Source: Trifolium pratense (Eukaryota > Streptophyta > Magnoliopsida > Fabales > Fabaceae). From it: a stretch of DNA of 64,000 nt. The translations under genes were made by a program, and so were the position numbers. The stretch lies in contig NC_060059.1 in assembly GCF_020283565.1 (NCBI RefSeq), positions 35,146,338-35,210,337 of the forward strand. The letters are read 5' to 3'. Of the stretch, positions 51,601 through 61,831 are shown in pieces; the stretch's first letter is position 1; every line of letters starts with the position of its first letter. The notes beneath the pieces are model-generated. The model did no database searches. It was given only the letters and a program-made list of their open reading frames with translations, and was not told where the DNA came from.

Positions 51601-54550
51601 AAAAGCTGTAAAAGACCTCCTAGAGGCAAATTTTATTTCTGAAGCCAGATACACTACCTGGTTGTCAAACGTTGTGCTAGTTAAAAAATCTAATGGAAAA
51701 TGGCGCATGTGTGTTGACTATACCGATCTCAATAGGGCTTGCCCTAAAGATTCCTATCCTTTACCTTGCATTGATAAATTAGTCGATAATTCTTCTGGCT
51801 TTAAATTATTGTCTTTTATGGATGCATATTCAGGATACAACCAAATCCCAATGGCTGTGGCCGACAGGGGAAAAACAGCTTTCATGACTGAGTCGGGCAA
51901 CTATTACTACAACGTAATGCCCTTCGGTCTAAAAAACGCTGGTGCTACATACCAGCGGATGATGAACAAGGTATTCCGGGCAGAAATAGGCGACATGCTC
52001 GAAGTCTACATGGACGACATGATCGTAAAATCCCATGAGGAAATCGACCATACCGCCCACTTACGTAAGGTCTTCGAGCAGGCCAGAAAACATAATATGC
52101 GGTTTAACCCAGAAAAATGCACCTTCGGGGTACGGGCAGGAAAATTCCTCGGTTTTTACCTAACAGAACGAGGAATCGAAGCCAACCCCGACAAATGTCG
52201 TGCCTTTACGGAGCTCCCAACTCCGAGCAACAAAAAATCCATACAAACCCTGAACGGAATGCTGACCTCATTGTCTCGCTTCGTAGCAAAATCTGCTCAA
52301 CACGCATTGCCCCTCTTCAAATTACTAAGGAAAGAAGCTGTGTTCGAATGGACGGACGAGTGCGAGCAGGCCCTCCAACATCTAAAGAAGGCCCTGTCCG
52401 AACCTCCAGTCCTCTCGCGCCCGGATGTCGAGGAAGTGTTATACATCTACCTCTCCGTCGCATCCGAGGCCGTCAGCGCAGCCCTTGTCCGCGAAACAAC
52501 GGAAGGACAAAAACCAGTGTACTTCACGAGCAAGGCTCTACAGGGGCCCGAACTCAGATATACACAAATCGAAAAGGTGGCCCTTGCCTTGATCAACGCA
52601 GCGAGAAGACTACGTCACTACTTCCTAGCACACACAATCGTAGTCCGAACCGACCAACCAATCAAATCATTGCTTGGTCGACCAGACATGGCGGGCAGGA
52701 TGCTCAAATGGTCCCTCGAGCTTTCCGAATTCGACATTCGTTACGAAAGCAGGAAAGCGCTAAAATCACAAGTCCTAGCAGACTTTGTGGCCGAAATGAC
52801 GAGTCCAGCCTCCTCGACAAGCGAGGCAGACAAATGGACAATATTCGTCGACGGAGCGTCAAGCTCCACGGGAGCAGGAGCAGGAATTATCCTAGAAAAC
52901 GAAAATGGGATCATCATTGAAGTATCCCTAGCACTATCCTTCCCGACATCAAATAACCAAGCAGAATACGAAGCCTTCCTAGCAGGGCTACGGTTGGCAG
53001 AGGACATGGAGGCAAAAGAGGTAAAAATTTTCACAGATTCACAACTTGTTGCCTCACAAGTATTGGGGGAATATCAAGCCAAAAATGATAATCTCTCTGA
53101 ATATCTAGCATTAGTGAAGGAAAAAATCACTAAGTTCGAATCCGTGGAGGTGCAACACGTCCCACGCGAGCACAACAAACGGGCAGATATCCTGTCCAAA
53201 CTGGCGAGCACGAAAAAGAAAGGCGGAAACAAATCCGTCATTCAGGAAGTACTCCCCCGACCCAGCATCGAGAAGGCGAGCAACGTCCTCGACATAAATG
53301 TCGTTGGCGACCAAAATTGCTGGATGACCCCCGTGTACAACTTCCTCGCGAATGGAACCCTCCCTGACGATCAGAAAGAGGCAGCAATAATTAGACGTCG
53401 AGCATGCGCATATGTCATCCTCGACGGAAAGTTATATAGAAGAGGATTCTCAATCCCACTCCTTAAATGTGTCGACGAGGAAACGGTCGACTATATTTTG
53501 CGCGAGGTACACGAGGGAATCAACGCCCAGCATCTGGGAGGAAGATCGCTGGCCAGGAAAGCTCTTCGAGCAGGATACTACTGGCCCACCATGCAGCAAG
53601 ACGCAAAGGACCATGTGAAGAAATGCGACAAATGTCAACGACATGGGGACATGCACCTAGCTCCTCCCCACGAACTCAAATCTTTGTCGTCACCATGGCC
53701 CTTCGCTTGGTGGGGCATGGACATACTTGGCCCCTTCACAAAGGGACTCCACCAAAATAAATTTCTGATAGTCGCCGTGGACTACTTCACCAAATGGGTA
53801 GAGGCTGAACCTCTCTCCGACATAACGTCGTTCAGGATACTCCGTTTCTTCAAACGCGACGTACTCTGCCGGTTTGGAATACCACAAGCCGTCGTCACGG
53901 ACAACGGGACACAATTCACGGACAAAGGATTCCAAGACTTCCTCGCTGCCCTGGGGACCAAGCAACATTTCACTTCCGTGGAGCATCCCCAAACTAACGG
54001 GCAAGCCGAGGCCGCCAACAGAGTGATCCTGCGCGGCCTAAGACGAAGATTGGACCAAAATAAAAAGAAATGGGTCGAGGAGCTCGAAAGCGTCCTTTGG
54101 GCCTATCGCACAACACCACACTCCACAACCGGGGAGACTCCATTTAGAATGGTGTATGGAACAGAAGCAGTCATCCCCGTGGAGGTGGGCGAGCCATCTC
54201 GCCGAACCGAGCAACCGCTCGAAGAAGAAATGAACGACGAAGCTCTTCGCGAAGAGCTAGATCTCGTCGAGGAAATTCGCACGGGGGCATCTCTTCGAGA
54301 AGCCACCCTTAAACAAAAAATAGCTGCCCGACATGACGTCAAAGTCATCAAAAGAGAATTTGAAGTGGGCAGCCTCGTCTTAAGACGAAATGCTAAGGAC
54401 TCCCAGGATGGTAAATTGGCGGCCAACTGGGAAGGACCGTATCGCGTCATTGACAAAACAGAAAATGGCGCGTATTATCTCGAGGATCTTCGAGGAAAGA
54501 AACTTCCCCGACCTTGGAACGCCCAAAAACTAAAACAATATTACAGCTAA
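48608..54550 (+). CDS. gag-pol polyprotein of Tat-lineage Ty3/gypsy element, intact
   Basis: One uninterrupted frame of 1980 aa starts MASSSQQVNTDAGDD. Approximate domains are as follows. The N-terminus is disordered and basic to residue 240. The gag core (250-420) has KGAMAWYQSLPP and HFTASRKHPKTV. A zinc-knuckle-like CRYHKSYGHRTDDC is near 535. The aspartic protease has VLIDPGSSCDIMY near 710. Reverse transcriptase starts near 1020, with CVDYTDLNRACPKDSYPLP, MPFGLKNAGATYQ and YMDDMIV near 1133. RNase H lies at 1270-1370. A second archaeal-type RNase H is at 1405-1535 (FVDGASS, FTDSQL). Integrase has its HHCC zinc finger near 1640-1680, then GMDILGPF, VVTDNGTQF and HPQTNGQAEAANR, giving D, D and E. 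A tail follows, ending QKLKQYYS. All catalytic residues are visible and there are no stops. Confidence 0.96.
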   Translation: MASSSQQVNTDAGDDNVLNVPSSPPPQHNTVLSPVRDDTTVTRGPETDSRDGREASLSSDEEDVEILTDRRMGKRPQLKQEAPANNAEQPTVLANSEVAALIAALKQTTEAMQAQNRRLDEQSERIAALEKGRRRRKTNSPPRRHQATPSPPRPAVVKHRRPDLERVEVTPRKKDRTPPHREGRLSPGKKGKHEAPRRHSPQGLANMAKHGASGSYRPRKSRSPTPMPGDYSPRSSEDHSPNGSDEGDPRCPLSADILRKRVPKGFERPPTLPAYDGLTDPDDHIANVNANLDFRNISGAIRCRLFPTTLRKGAMAWYQSLPPQSIHSWRDLTEQFSRHFTASRKHPKTVHALEAIYQAEDETLRNFVERFNKEAVQVETTDDMKKYLLQRGLRPGSDFAKAVGIEKPPTWDDLLLKAQKYIDYEEVQAADVARLARPGSSHPARESTHRNDDRGGDRGHDRGGDRGGERGRDRRRGERREPRGPPSTFATYTQLVKSRGEIFAEVHISEFDRANVKQPKPTPLKPGQDKNRYCRYHKSYGHRTDDCIQLKDAIEIMIRNGQLRQFVRRNNDPRPETAETRADEEVPPQPAGQKNAKQIAMSISRPEDLAIPSDFEDTYTGPTLSTGDYFTDSLVISGGHMDKHTVGSIKRKFEDLINTSSNMNATLDKAKGRSMPLAFYREELPGGTANFQIPLLVRADMANMDVRRVLIDPGSSCDIMYASLFRTLQLDETHLTPYLGSDLTGFNGATTKPWGYVDLIVTFGSEETAKSIRVKFLVVDCPCLYQCIIGRTAIADLVAVPSTAHLKMKYYTHKGQVATLHGDIEAARRCFDAASKGNNFIGKAPEAKKPKPSSETPPKPSPEAPPSLPGPSVSSVDLDSRTSKKEHKEEKKLKKEEKEDDEASKEHYRPIPDGDFEIVQFGEDPEKGVKIGTGLPELARKQLKACLRENADLFAWHAADMPGLDPNIACHQLTVDPLASAVVQRRRRQSPEKAEAAEKAVKDLLEANFISEARYTTWLSNVVLVKKSNGKWRMCVDYTDLNRACPKDSYPLPCIDKLVDNSSGFKLLSFMDAYSGYNQIPMAVADRGKTAFMTESGNYYYNVMPFGLKNAGATYQRMMNKVFRAEIGDMLEVYMDDMIVKSHEEIDHTAHLRKVFEQARKHNMRFNPEKCTFGVRAGKFLGFYLTERGIEANPDKCRAFTELPTPSNKKSIQTLNGMLTSLSRFVAKSAQHALPLFKLLRKEAVFEWTDECEQALQHLKKALSEPPVLSRPDVEEVLYIYLSVASEAVSAALVRETTEGQKPVYFTSKALQGPELRYTQIEKVALALINAARRLRHYFLAHTIVVRTDQPIKSLLGRPDMAGRMLKWSLELSEFDIRYESRKALKSQVLADFVAEMTSPASSTSEADKWTIFVDGASSSTGAGAGIILENENGIIIEVSLALSFPTSNNQAEYEAFLAGLRLAEDMEAKEVKIFTDSQLVASQVLGEYQAKNDNLSEYLALVKEKITKFESVEVQHVPREHNKRADILSKLASTKKKGGNKSVIQEVLPRPSIEKASNVLDINVVGDQNCWMTPVYNFLANGTLPDDQKEAAIIRRRACAYVILDGKLYRRGFSIPLLKCVDEETVDYILREVHEGINAQHLGGRSLARKALRAGYYWPTMQQDAKDHVKKCDKCQRHGDMHLAPPHELKSLSSPWPFAWWGMDILGPFTKGLHQNKFLIVAVDYFTKWVEAEPLSDITSFRILRFFKRDVLCRFGIPQAVVTDNGTQFTDKGFQDFLAALGTKQHFTSVEHPQTNGQAEAANRVILRGLRRRLDQNKKKWVEELESVLWAYRTTPHSTTGETPFRMVYGTEAVIPVEVGEPSRRTEQPLEEEMNDEALREELDLVEEIRTGASLREATLKQKIAARHDVKVIKREFEVGSLVLRRNAKDSQDGKLAANWEGPYRVIDKTENGAYYLEDLRGKKLPRPWNAQKLKQYYS

Positions 54551-55282
54551 GTTATTGCCGAACTAAAAAACATACCCTCAAAGGAGGCTGCTCGGATCCT
54601 CAAGCAACGAGCCCGACAGCAAGACAACGGAGAGCACGCGGGCACACGTGCTCGATCCAGTTATTGAAAAGGAGATACTTTGGCTCAGGAAGGGCATAGC
54701 ATCTCCCCGACAAGGATAACCTTTAAGACAAGCTCCTCGTCTTTCGTGCCAAGGCTTAACGCCCAGCTCGCGATGGGAAGTTCAAGCCGCGGGGACGGGC
54801 ACAACAACGTGTCGGCCTCCGTATTAGCCTCAGAAAACAACTCTAGGCGCTTAGTCAGTTCCCTAAACTTTCTAAGTTAAATCCGAGGACGAGCTCCTCG
54901 ATGAAACGCGCTCGCAACAAAAAACTTGCAAATATAATAAAGGTTTTGTCGAGCAGGCATACAACAATGTCGAGCAAATATACAAATATCAAAACCAAAA
55001 ATTTGTTAAGTTAAAAACGAGCAAGCATAAAGACATGCACATTACGAACAGGCATAACTTAGCAAAAACAAAGAGCAATAATTTAAAACATACAAACGAG
55101 GAGCACAAAATGGACGAGCAGGATGAATAAAACGGGCATCATTGTTATAAATTACCGGGCACAAAAACCCATTTGTCAAATATTACAAAAACCGGGCACG
55201 CAGGCCCCCAAAAATAAATTATCAGAAAAGCAAATAAATTACAAGTCATTGGCGCGCAGGCCCAAATAAAAAACCGGGGAGA
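54551..55282. other. Spacer between gag-pol and the antisense gene
   Basis: This stretch separates two convergent coding regions. It contains no recognisable gene and is rich in GAGCA/GGGCA words typical of this element. It probably holds the 3' ends of both transcripts. Confidence 0.5.
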
Positions 55283-57362
55283 TCAGGAGCTTTCATCATG
55301 ACCCTCTGGGTTGCCCTCCGGTGCCCTCTCCTCCCCGACAACTTCCTCTTCGACTTCCTCATCCTCCTCGTCCTCATCATCAACAGCCTCCTCATCCAAC
55401 TTCTCCTCCTCCAGCTCCATTTCCCTGTACTCTTCCGGAATGACGAGCTGCCCGTTCTCAACCCGTTTGAGTTTGTGAATACCTTCAGTAATCAAGTCAC
55501 GCTCGGCATTCACAACCCTAAGTTGGGCGATCGCATTCTTCCATCCGTGGACCATGCTCGCCAACATCAGACCACGCTGCCTCTTGATCTCCTTGACTAG
55601 GTCAGCCCGACTAACCATCTTGGAAATCTCAGCACCCTCATCGGCAGCAGGAGCCAGCTTGGACTGTAGGTCAGCTATCACCCCTTCCAACTGCCTTTTC
55701 TCCTCGGCACTCCGGGCCTCCACCTCCTCGAGGTTTTTCTTGGCAAGCTCCAACTCGTCCCGGCTTACCCTAACATCTTCCAACAGCTGACCGTAATTCT
55801 CTTGCTTTCCCCTCAGGTCGATCAGCTCACCCTCCATCAGCACAATTTTCCCCTCCAGCTTGGCATTCCGAGCGGCCAACTTCTCCACCTCGTGAGTTGG
55901 TCCCCCTTCATTCAGCACCAAGGCTGTCTCCGCCAGACGGATGACAGCAGCAACATCCTCGTTGAGCTGCTTCTGTCGGGCAGATGCAGAAGCGCCCAAT
56001 ATATACTTTTTCTCCGATGCAGGCACCTGGAGGGGATTTTTGTCAAAAAAGCACCGGTTGCTCAAACACGCGGGGAGGACAAAGCCACCGTCCCCCTCTG
56101 ACAAGTCGACGATGGGCGTCATCTGCTCCTCCCGATGCCTCTTCGAACGACCACCCGGAGTCCCAGCTGAACTTCCTACCGGGGAAGATTGGGAGACGCT
56201 CCCCGAAGCACCCTGATCGCCCATCAAAATGGTTGGCTTGGCCCTCCTCGCCTTTTTCCTAGCCTTCTCCCCTTTCTGTTCAGCAGCTATCCTGACAAGC
56301 TCACTAGCAAGATCTGCCATCCTACCTGCAAAGTTAAAAACGTGGTCAGAATCACAGGGAGAAATCAAACATAAAATACTGAAATTTATTACAAGTAAAA
56401 GACGGGCATGCAGAAAAACAGATACCCAGCAGAGTGTCCTCGGCCAAAACAGTCTTGCACGACAACAATAGCTTGGTATTAACAAAACGAGGCTCGATCC
56501 TCGGTTTACCATGCTTGTCCAAAGCGACCTCCCCTAAGCTGGTCATGACCTTGCAAGGCTTAAAACCATCCACATATGTTTGGAGCTTTTGAAAGCCCGC
56601 CATTTCGGCCGGGGTAAGATCCTCGGCAGCAGTTAGATACTCGTCGGTCCGCAAATCAAAATGCTCCGACGACCATGATAATGGAAACCGGAGAACCCAC
56701 TCCGTTACCTGTCCCCCTTCCTCGTCTAACTGAGGAGTCCCGTCCTCGTTGAATACAGGCTTCTCCATGTGGAGGGAATCTTCGGCAAACTCCGTCAACG
56801 GCCTCACCACATAATATCTCTCCTTGAAGCCCCGAGCAGACTCAACGAACATCCTAAATATCTTGCTCGACTGATGCTTCAAGGAAATCCAACCCTGCCG
56901 ATCCCCGACTTTCTGACGTTGGATTTGAAAGATATAGAAAAATAAGGCAACGGTAGCCTCTACCTCCAGATACCGACATAGGATCTGGTATGCCCGGATG
57001 AATGCCAATGAATTCGGGTGAAGCTGGGAAGGAGCCACTCTTAGCCGACCAAAAATTCCGGCTTCGAGATCGTTGAAGGGCAGCCGAAACCCCAACTCCT
57101 TGAACGCCATCTCGTACATGGTGAAGCTGCACCCCGTGTACGACGAGCAAACCCGCTCCCCCTCAGCAGGCGTGCGAACCTCCCAGTTCTCCGAACCAGC
57201 CTCCTCGACGACAGTAAAAAGCCGCGGATCCTGCGCGGTAATCGTCGAAGCAATCCCCCGGGGCTCGGGCGCAACCCAAGCCAGCTCTGGGTCAGTAATA
57301 GTGTCGACCAGCTTGTGTTTCGACGTGGCTTGGCTCCCCGTTACTTCCTCCACGTCGGACAT
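55283..57362 (-). CDS. Antisense accessory gene of the retrotransposon (putative gypsy-type transposon domain), spliced
   Basis: It is transcribed against gag-pol. Two coding exons, 56426-57362 and 55283-56325, are joined across a 100-bp intron with GT-AG borders (donor GTATCTG, acceptor TTTGCAG). The join restores one frame, exactly 659 aa, from MSDVEEVTGSQATSKH to PEGHDESS. The N-terminal half (about residues 70-250) has FKELGFRLPFNDLEAGIFGR and LRVAPSQLHPNSLAFIRAYQ. This resembles the plant 'putative gypsy type transposon' domain (PF04195, Transposase_28). The C-terminal half is a basic stretch, then a long coiled coil (EVEKLAARNAKLEGKIVLME and LELAKKNLEEVEARSAEEKR), ending in a very acidic tail. 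Its function is unknown. Extra antisense ORFs are recorded for Tat elements. Confidence 0.85.
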
Positions 57363-57371
57363 TTTGAGTAC

Positions 57372-58202
57372 CTGAAAAGCAGCGAAAACAAAGTGAATTC
57401 GACAGTAATCAAATCCACCCTTTCACCGCAAATCAAGTGAAAGGGCGTAAATTAGGACGAGGACGCTGTCCCCGACCAAAAGCCCTTATCAAAATGGCAA
57501 ACAAAACAGAGAAACCGGGGAAAACCACTAAACAAAGCCTAAAAACGGGGAGAAGGTCCCCGACACAAGACATGGCTCGACACTTGAAACCAAACTCTAG
57601 TTTGGATAAAATCCCAAGTTAAAAACGGGGAGAAGGTCCCCGACACAGAGTCTTTACAAACTCATTTTCCAGCTAAATTCTTAAGTTAAAAACGGGGAGA
57701 AGCTCCCCGACATTCATAAAATTCGCAAAAGACACTTAAGCTATTCGCGAAGGCGAAAACGGGGAGAAGCTCCCCGACATAAGGTTCAAATAGCCTAGCT
57801 TTTTGCTACAATAAACGGGGAGAGGAAACAGCATTCTCCTCCCCGACACAAAACGCATAGAATTCCAGAAATTCATCACCTTCATCGCGTTCATCATCAT
57901 ATTCATAATTTTTTCCAGAAAATCATCATCTCCATAGCAACATTCATCATTTTTCCAGAAAAAATGACCAAAACACAGCGAAAAGGCTCAAAATCAGAGC
58001 ACAAAATGGGTCTTTGGGGGTGATTTTACCGCAAATAAACACCAAATCACACTAAATACAGTGATTAAACACAAAGCCTAAACTAAAACATCCTCAAACC
58101 AACACAGTACAGGAATGCAAAAACCCAAATAACACAAACAAAATGGGTACAAATTGAAAGCATAACTCAAACGAAATCAAGACAAAGAGAAAAGGTGTTT
58201 AC
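57372..58202 (-). other. Probable leader (5' UTR) intron of the antisense gene
   Basis: On the minus strand a donor AAGACAG-GTAAAC lies at 58203/58202, and an acceptor CTTTTCAG-GTACTC lies nine bases upstream of the start ATG (57360-57362). The interval of 831 bp holds five short hairpins. Prediction from splice consensus only. Confidence 0.5.
57546..57845. repeat. Array of five CGGGGAG/CTCCCCG hairpins
   Basis: Copies lie at 57546-57562 and 57626-57642 (CGGGGAGAAGGTCCCCG), 57693-57709 and 57760-57776 (CGGGGAGAAGCTCCCCG), and 57816-57845 (longer loop). Each is followed by ACA or ACAT. Start-to-start spacing is 80, 67, 67 and 56 bases. Confidence 0.9.
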
Positions 58203-58348
58203 CTGTCTTAAGTAAAAATGAAGAGCCTTTGAATGGAGATCTGGAACCTTGAAGTTTGAACTTAGGGCCTAAAACCTTTGGAAGCAGCAGCAACAACGCA
58301 ATAGAGGGAAGGGAAATTGGAAACTTTGAAAGTGAGCCCTTCCTCCTC

Positions 58349-58356
58349 TATTTATA
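58349..58356 (-). promoter_or_regulatory. TATA box of the antisense gene
   Basis: TATAAATA on the minus strand, within GATTATAAATAGAGG, is a near-ideal plant TATA box. It lies about 150 bases upstream of the predicted leader donor. Transcription would start near 58320. Confidence 0.6.
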
Positions 58357-58975
58357 ATCTGTCCAGGTCTCTTCACCTGCATTGCAAAGGGATACACCCC
58401 ATCGTGTCACAACCGTTGATTAAAATTCAACGGTCCCGATTAAAAGCATCAAATGGCTCTGATTGAATCTCACTATAAACCAAACGACACGATGAATCCA
58501 ATGGCTAATAAACCTCCTCGGAAAACGAAGCAAAAAACGCATACTCCCAATGTCATCATTGCGTCTGTTGATAGCCCACACACGTGGCAACATCAGACGA
58601 AACGTCTGTCCTTTCACATCCCATCGAACAGACCACGCGTCTCTCGAGGGGCTCATCGTTATCACCAACGTAATTGTCTCCTCGACACAAGGAGCAAACG
58701 CGAGTTACGGACAAGTGAAACAAACGCCACAAAATGTGCCCGCTAAAACGCGCAGCATTAACAAACATACAATTACCACAATATGCCCTCGACAAAGAAA
58801 AGGGTAAAATCCTCTCCTCGTACATCGTGGCACGCGTGTTACGGGCAAAGAGAAACTTCCCCTTTGTAAAATCCTCCTCGTCATACTATTGAGAAATTTA
58901 TTAACAACATATGAACTCTCCTCGACATACGGGCATGTACCTTAAGTCATTACTCCTATAGCTAGGAGCAACGAC

Positions 58976-58987
58976 TTGGGGGGCTCC
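58976..58987 (+). promoter_or_regulatory. Polypurine tract next to 3' LTR
   Basis: TTGGGGGGCTCC immediately precedes the 3' LTR, where the plus-strand primer is expected. Confidence 0.65.
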
Positions 58988-59579
58988 TGTTCTGGACTGG
59001 GCCAAGAGCTGGCCCAATCACTTATGCCCGACATTTGGGGCACAGCCCAATAAGGGGAGGTTTCCCCGACACGTCAGCCTTGACGTGTTCTGCTCGACAT
59101 AACAGATTAGCTTCACGCTAATCACGTGCTCGACTATCCGAGCATAATAACTCATTCAGCCTTAGCTTAACAGCTAAGCTGCACGTTTAACACGTGCTCC
59201 ATTATCCAACTGCATCTGTCATCGAGCCTATCCCTTACCCGCGAATAGCGGAACGGCTCCAACCAAGATAGAGGCAAATAACGGCCTTCCCCTACGATAC
59301 AGGGACTATCTTGGCAGTTGAGTCTATTGGGCCGGTTATCCAGGCCCAATAGACCAACCTTTGGCCCAGCGCTGGGGGCACTATATAAGCTCTCCTAGAC
59401 AGGAGAGCCAGGTATTCTAATTCATTCTATACCATACTTTCTCTCTCTTCTTTGTATCTCTCTTGTTCACCTTGCTGACTTAGGCATCGGAGCACCTGCA
59501 GGTACAAACCCCCCCTTCGGTGTGGAAGCTTGCTCAACGGACCGGCCTTCGAACCTATTCTGATCACCAGGTACGATCA
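58988..59579 (+). repeat. 3' LTR
   Basis: It has the same length as the 5' LTR. It differs at about offsets 20, 33, 37 and 58 (for example AAGAGCTGG versus AAGGGCTGG) and by eye is identical from there on. Confidence 0.95.
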
Positions 59580-59611
<32 letters not shown>

Positions 59612-60118
59612 GCAATGGGCTGAACTAAATAACATACGATAATTCAGCAATCCCCATTACAGAGAAGAAGAGTGTGAAGACAGTGTTGACCAAGTCCTTG
59701 GATAGAAACTTGAAGAGCAAGAAAAGTGATAATAATATTGCACTCCAAACAAAGGGAGAAAGCATGGCATGTTCATTGGACATGGTCACCTGGATTGTTG
59801 CAACAACGTAACTCATATAAGTCAGATCATGATTCTTGAAACTTGTAAAGAGCTACAACGCGGAAAATATTGGAGATAAAAGTCCTATATGTAGAATTGA
59901 TGTATCTAGAATACATTAACTTTATGATAAATTTTTTTAAAAAAAAAGAATTTTTTCTTATATATAGGATAGAGGAAGTACCACTTAGTACTTACAAAAG
60001 GCGGAGTTGGTTTGACGGAATGTTAGCATCCAACAAACACGGTGAAACAAGCAGTCAAGAAGAGGTGCCAAGGTTAAACCTGCAAGCAGAAATAAAAATA
60101 GTTAATAAAAAGAGATCT

Positions 60119-60271
60119 CCGTGAGCTTAACTCAGTTGGTAGGGATATTGCACTATATGTGCGGAGCTCGGGTTCGAACCTGTGACACTCCACTTATTCA
60201 CTTTTAAGGTTAATTTTTTAGCCACTAAGCTACTTTTTTTTAGCCACTAAGCTACTTGACAAAAAAAAAAA
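60119..60271 (+). mobile_element. SINE with poly-A tail next to the SPP copy
   Basis: Box A GTGAGCTTAACTCAGTTGGT and box B GGGTTCGAACCTGTGA are clear. TTTAGCCACTAAGCTACTT is tandemly duplicated at the 3' end before the A-run. AGATCT flanks both sides (60113-60118, 60272-60277). It lies 40 bases from the acceptor of the first SPP exon seen. Confidence 0.8.
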
Positions 60272-60277
60272 AGATCT

Positions 60278-61831
60278 AGGAACAAAAGAATCCACCACCT
60301 TGCCTCTCAATGATGCACGGTGCATTTGTTTTAATTTAAAAAATTAAAAAAAAAAAGTGATTGTTTTGTATTTTAAAAAATGATTTTTTGATAACTTGAT
60401 TAAAAATAGTAAAAGTTATTTTTAATCTGTCTTTTTACGAATAAAAAGAGTAATTTTGACATTTCATAATTTAAATATTCATATCAGAGATTTTACCTTA
60501 ATAAAAATCACAAATTCTTAAAAATATGTATCTCTCACAAATGAATTATACGAAAAGCTATTTTAAATAGTCTTTTTTTAAAGATTTTTTTGAAATTTTA
60601 TGATCCAAAAAATTTTATAACAAACTGATGAAATATTTAAAATAACAATTTATGAGAAGTTATTTAAACCAGTTTTTCATTTGAAGTTTCTATATATAAA
60701 AAAAAAAATAAAAAAAAAAAAAATTGTTAATTTTTTTAACAAAAATATAATACACTAATAAAATTATTTTTTTAAAAAAAAAAAAAAACCAAAACAATGT
60801 TTCTTCTTATCACATACTTAGAGAGCAGAATCAATGTGCAGAATTCTTCAATAAACTTGGAGTTTCCTCACATGCCGACTTCTTAATTTATACTTCTCCT
60901 CCAGAAGGTGTTCGTGATCTTCTAAAGAACGACACAATTTTTTTTCTTTTTTGTTTTTTCTTTTAAGTGTTTAAGTGTCAATGGTAAAGAGAACAGCTCA
61001 AAATATCTAATGACATATAATTATGTGTAAAGATATGGTGTTAAATTTGTTGTTGGTCTTGATGCATTGTCAAGAGTTTTCTCCCTGTTGGCATCCAGGC
61101 TTAAAGTAATTAGTATCAAAACTCTTTTATATATATAGAAATGGCATATTGTAAACACTACAAGTCGACACAAACCAAATAGGAAGTAAATATGCTCAAA
61201 TTTAAATATATGGAGAGAGATGCCAGCATTTTGGACCTGGTGATATAAAATTGACTTGTGAAGATGCAATAAAATGTGTGGTATTGAAAAGTTTTGGTTA
61301 AAGATGTTTAATGTTAGAGACACGGTTTGATAATTTGATACAAGTGATAAACAGTCGGATTTCTTAAATATTTCAGTTGGGAACCCTGACCAATGCATAC
61401 GAAAAATGATGAAAAATAGCAATTCCATCTTGTGAAATTAGTTTCGACGCACAAAAGATACACAATTTCATCATCCACAAAACAGACAAATATCCAATGT
61501 TGCTGAAACTTTCCATGTATGTGAAGAATGTTGTACACATGATTCTAAATTTTCTTTCAGTTGCTAAGTACTTTTCATACTCAATCCATCCACGATAACT
61601 TCTATTGTAAAAAATAAATCAAAACAGCATACTAATCACCACCACCTTGGATCGCACCAAAAATGAGCAAAGCTATCTATATTTAACAGAACTTTGCAAG
61701 GACGTCTAATTACAAAAATGGTAAGGATACAATTTGATCTGGTGAGGGAAGGTTTGATGCTGGAGAATCAGGTAAAACAAAAAACTGTGATACACACATT
61801 CTATTGTTTAAACATCCTAGCTGATACCAGG
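60278..61831. other. Intergenic DNA between SPP copy and ubinuclein gene
   Basis: This is mostly AT-rich DNA. A coding-like stretch at 60822-60936 is listed separately. Minus-strand frames at 61021-61538 look cysteine- and phenylalanine-rich without any recognisable family, and I do not call them genes. Confidence 0.4.
60822..60936 (+). other. Unassigned coding-like fragment
   Basis: A plus-strand open stretch, QNQCAEFFNKLGVSSHADFL followed by IYTSPPEGVRDLLKND, has amino-acid composition unlike the random AT-rich frames around it. An AG precedes it (ACTTAG). No partner exons or family are recognised; it may be a relic exon. Confidence 0.25.

Noticed and set aside
48553..54456. Many open frames of 60-240 codons on the minus strand and in other frames of gag-pol
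   Set aside because: They shadow the GC-rich intact polyprotein and show no family motifs, unlike the antisense gene at 55283-57362.
57546..57845. CRISPR-like array
   Set aside because: The repeats are 17-base hairpins with unequal spacing inside a plant retrotransposon. No cas genes are present and the host is eukaryotic.
60113..60277. Possible tRNA gene (good A and B boxes)
   Set aside because: There is no cloverleaf. The poly-A tail and flanking duplication identify a tRNA-derived SINE.
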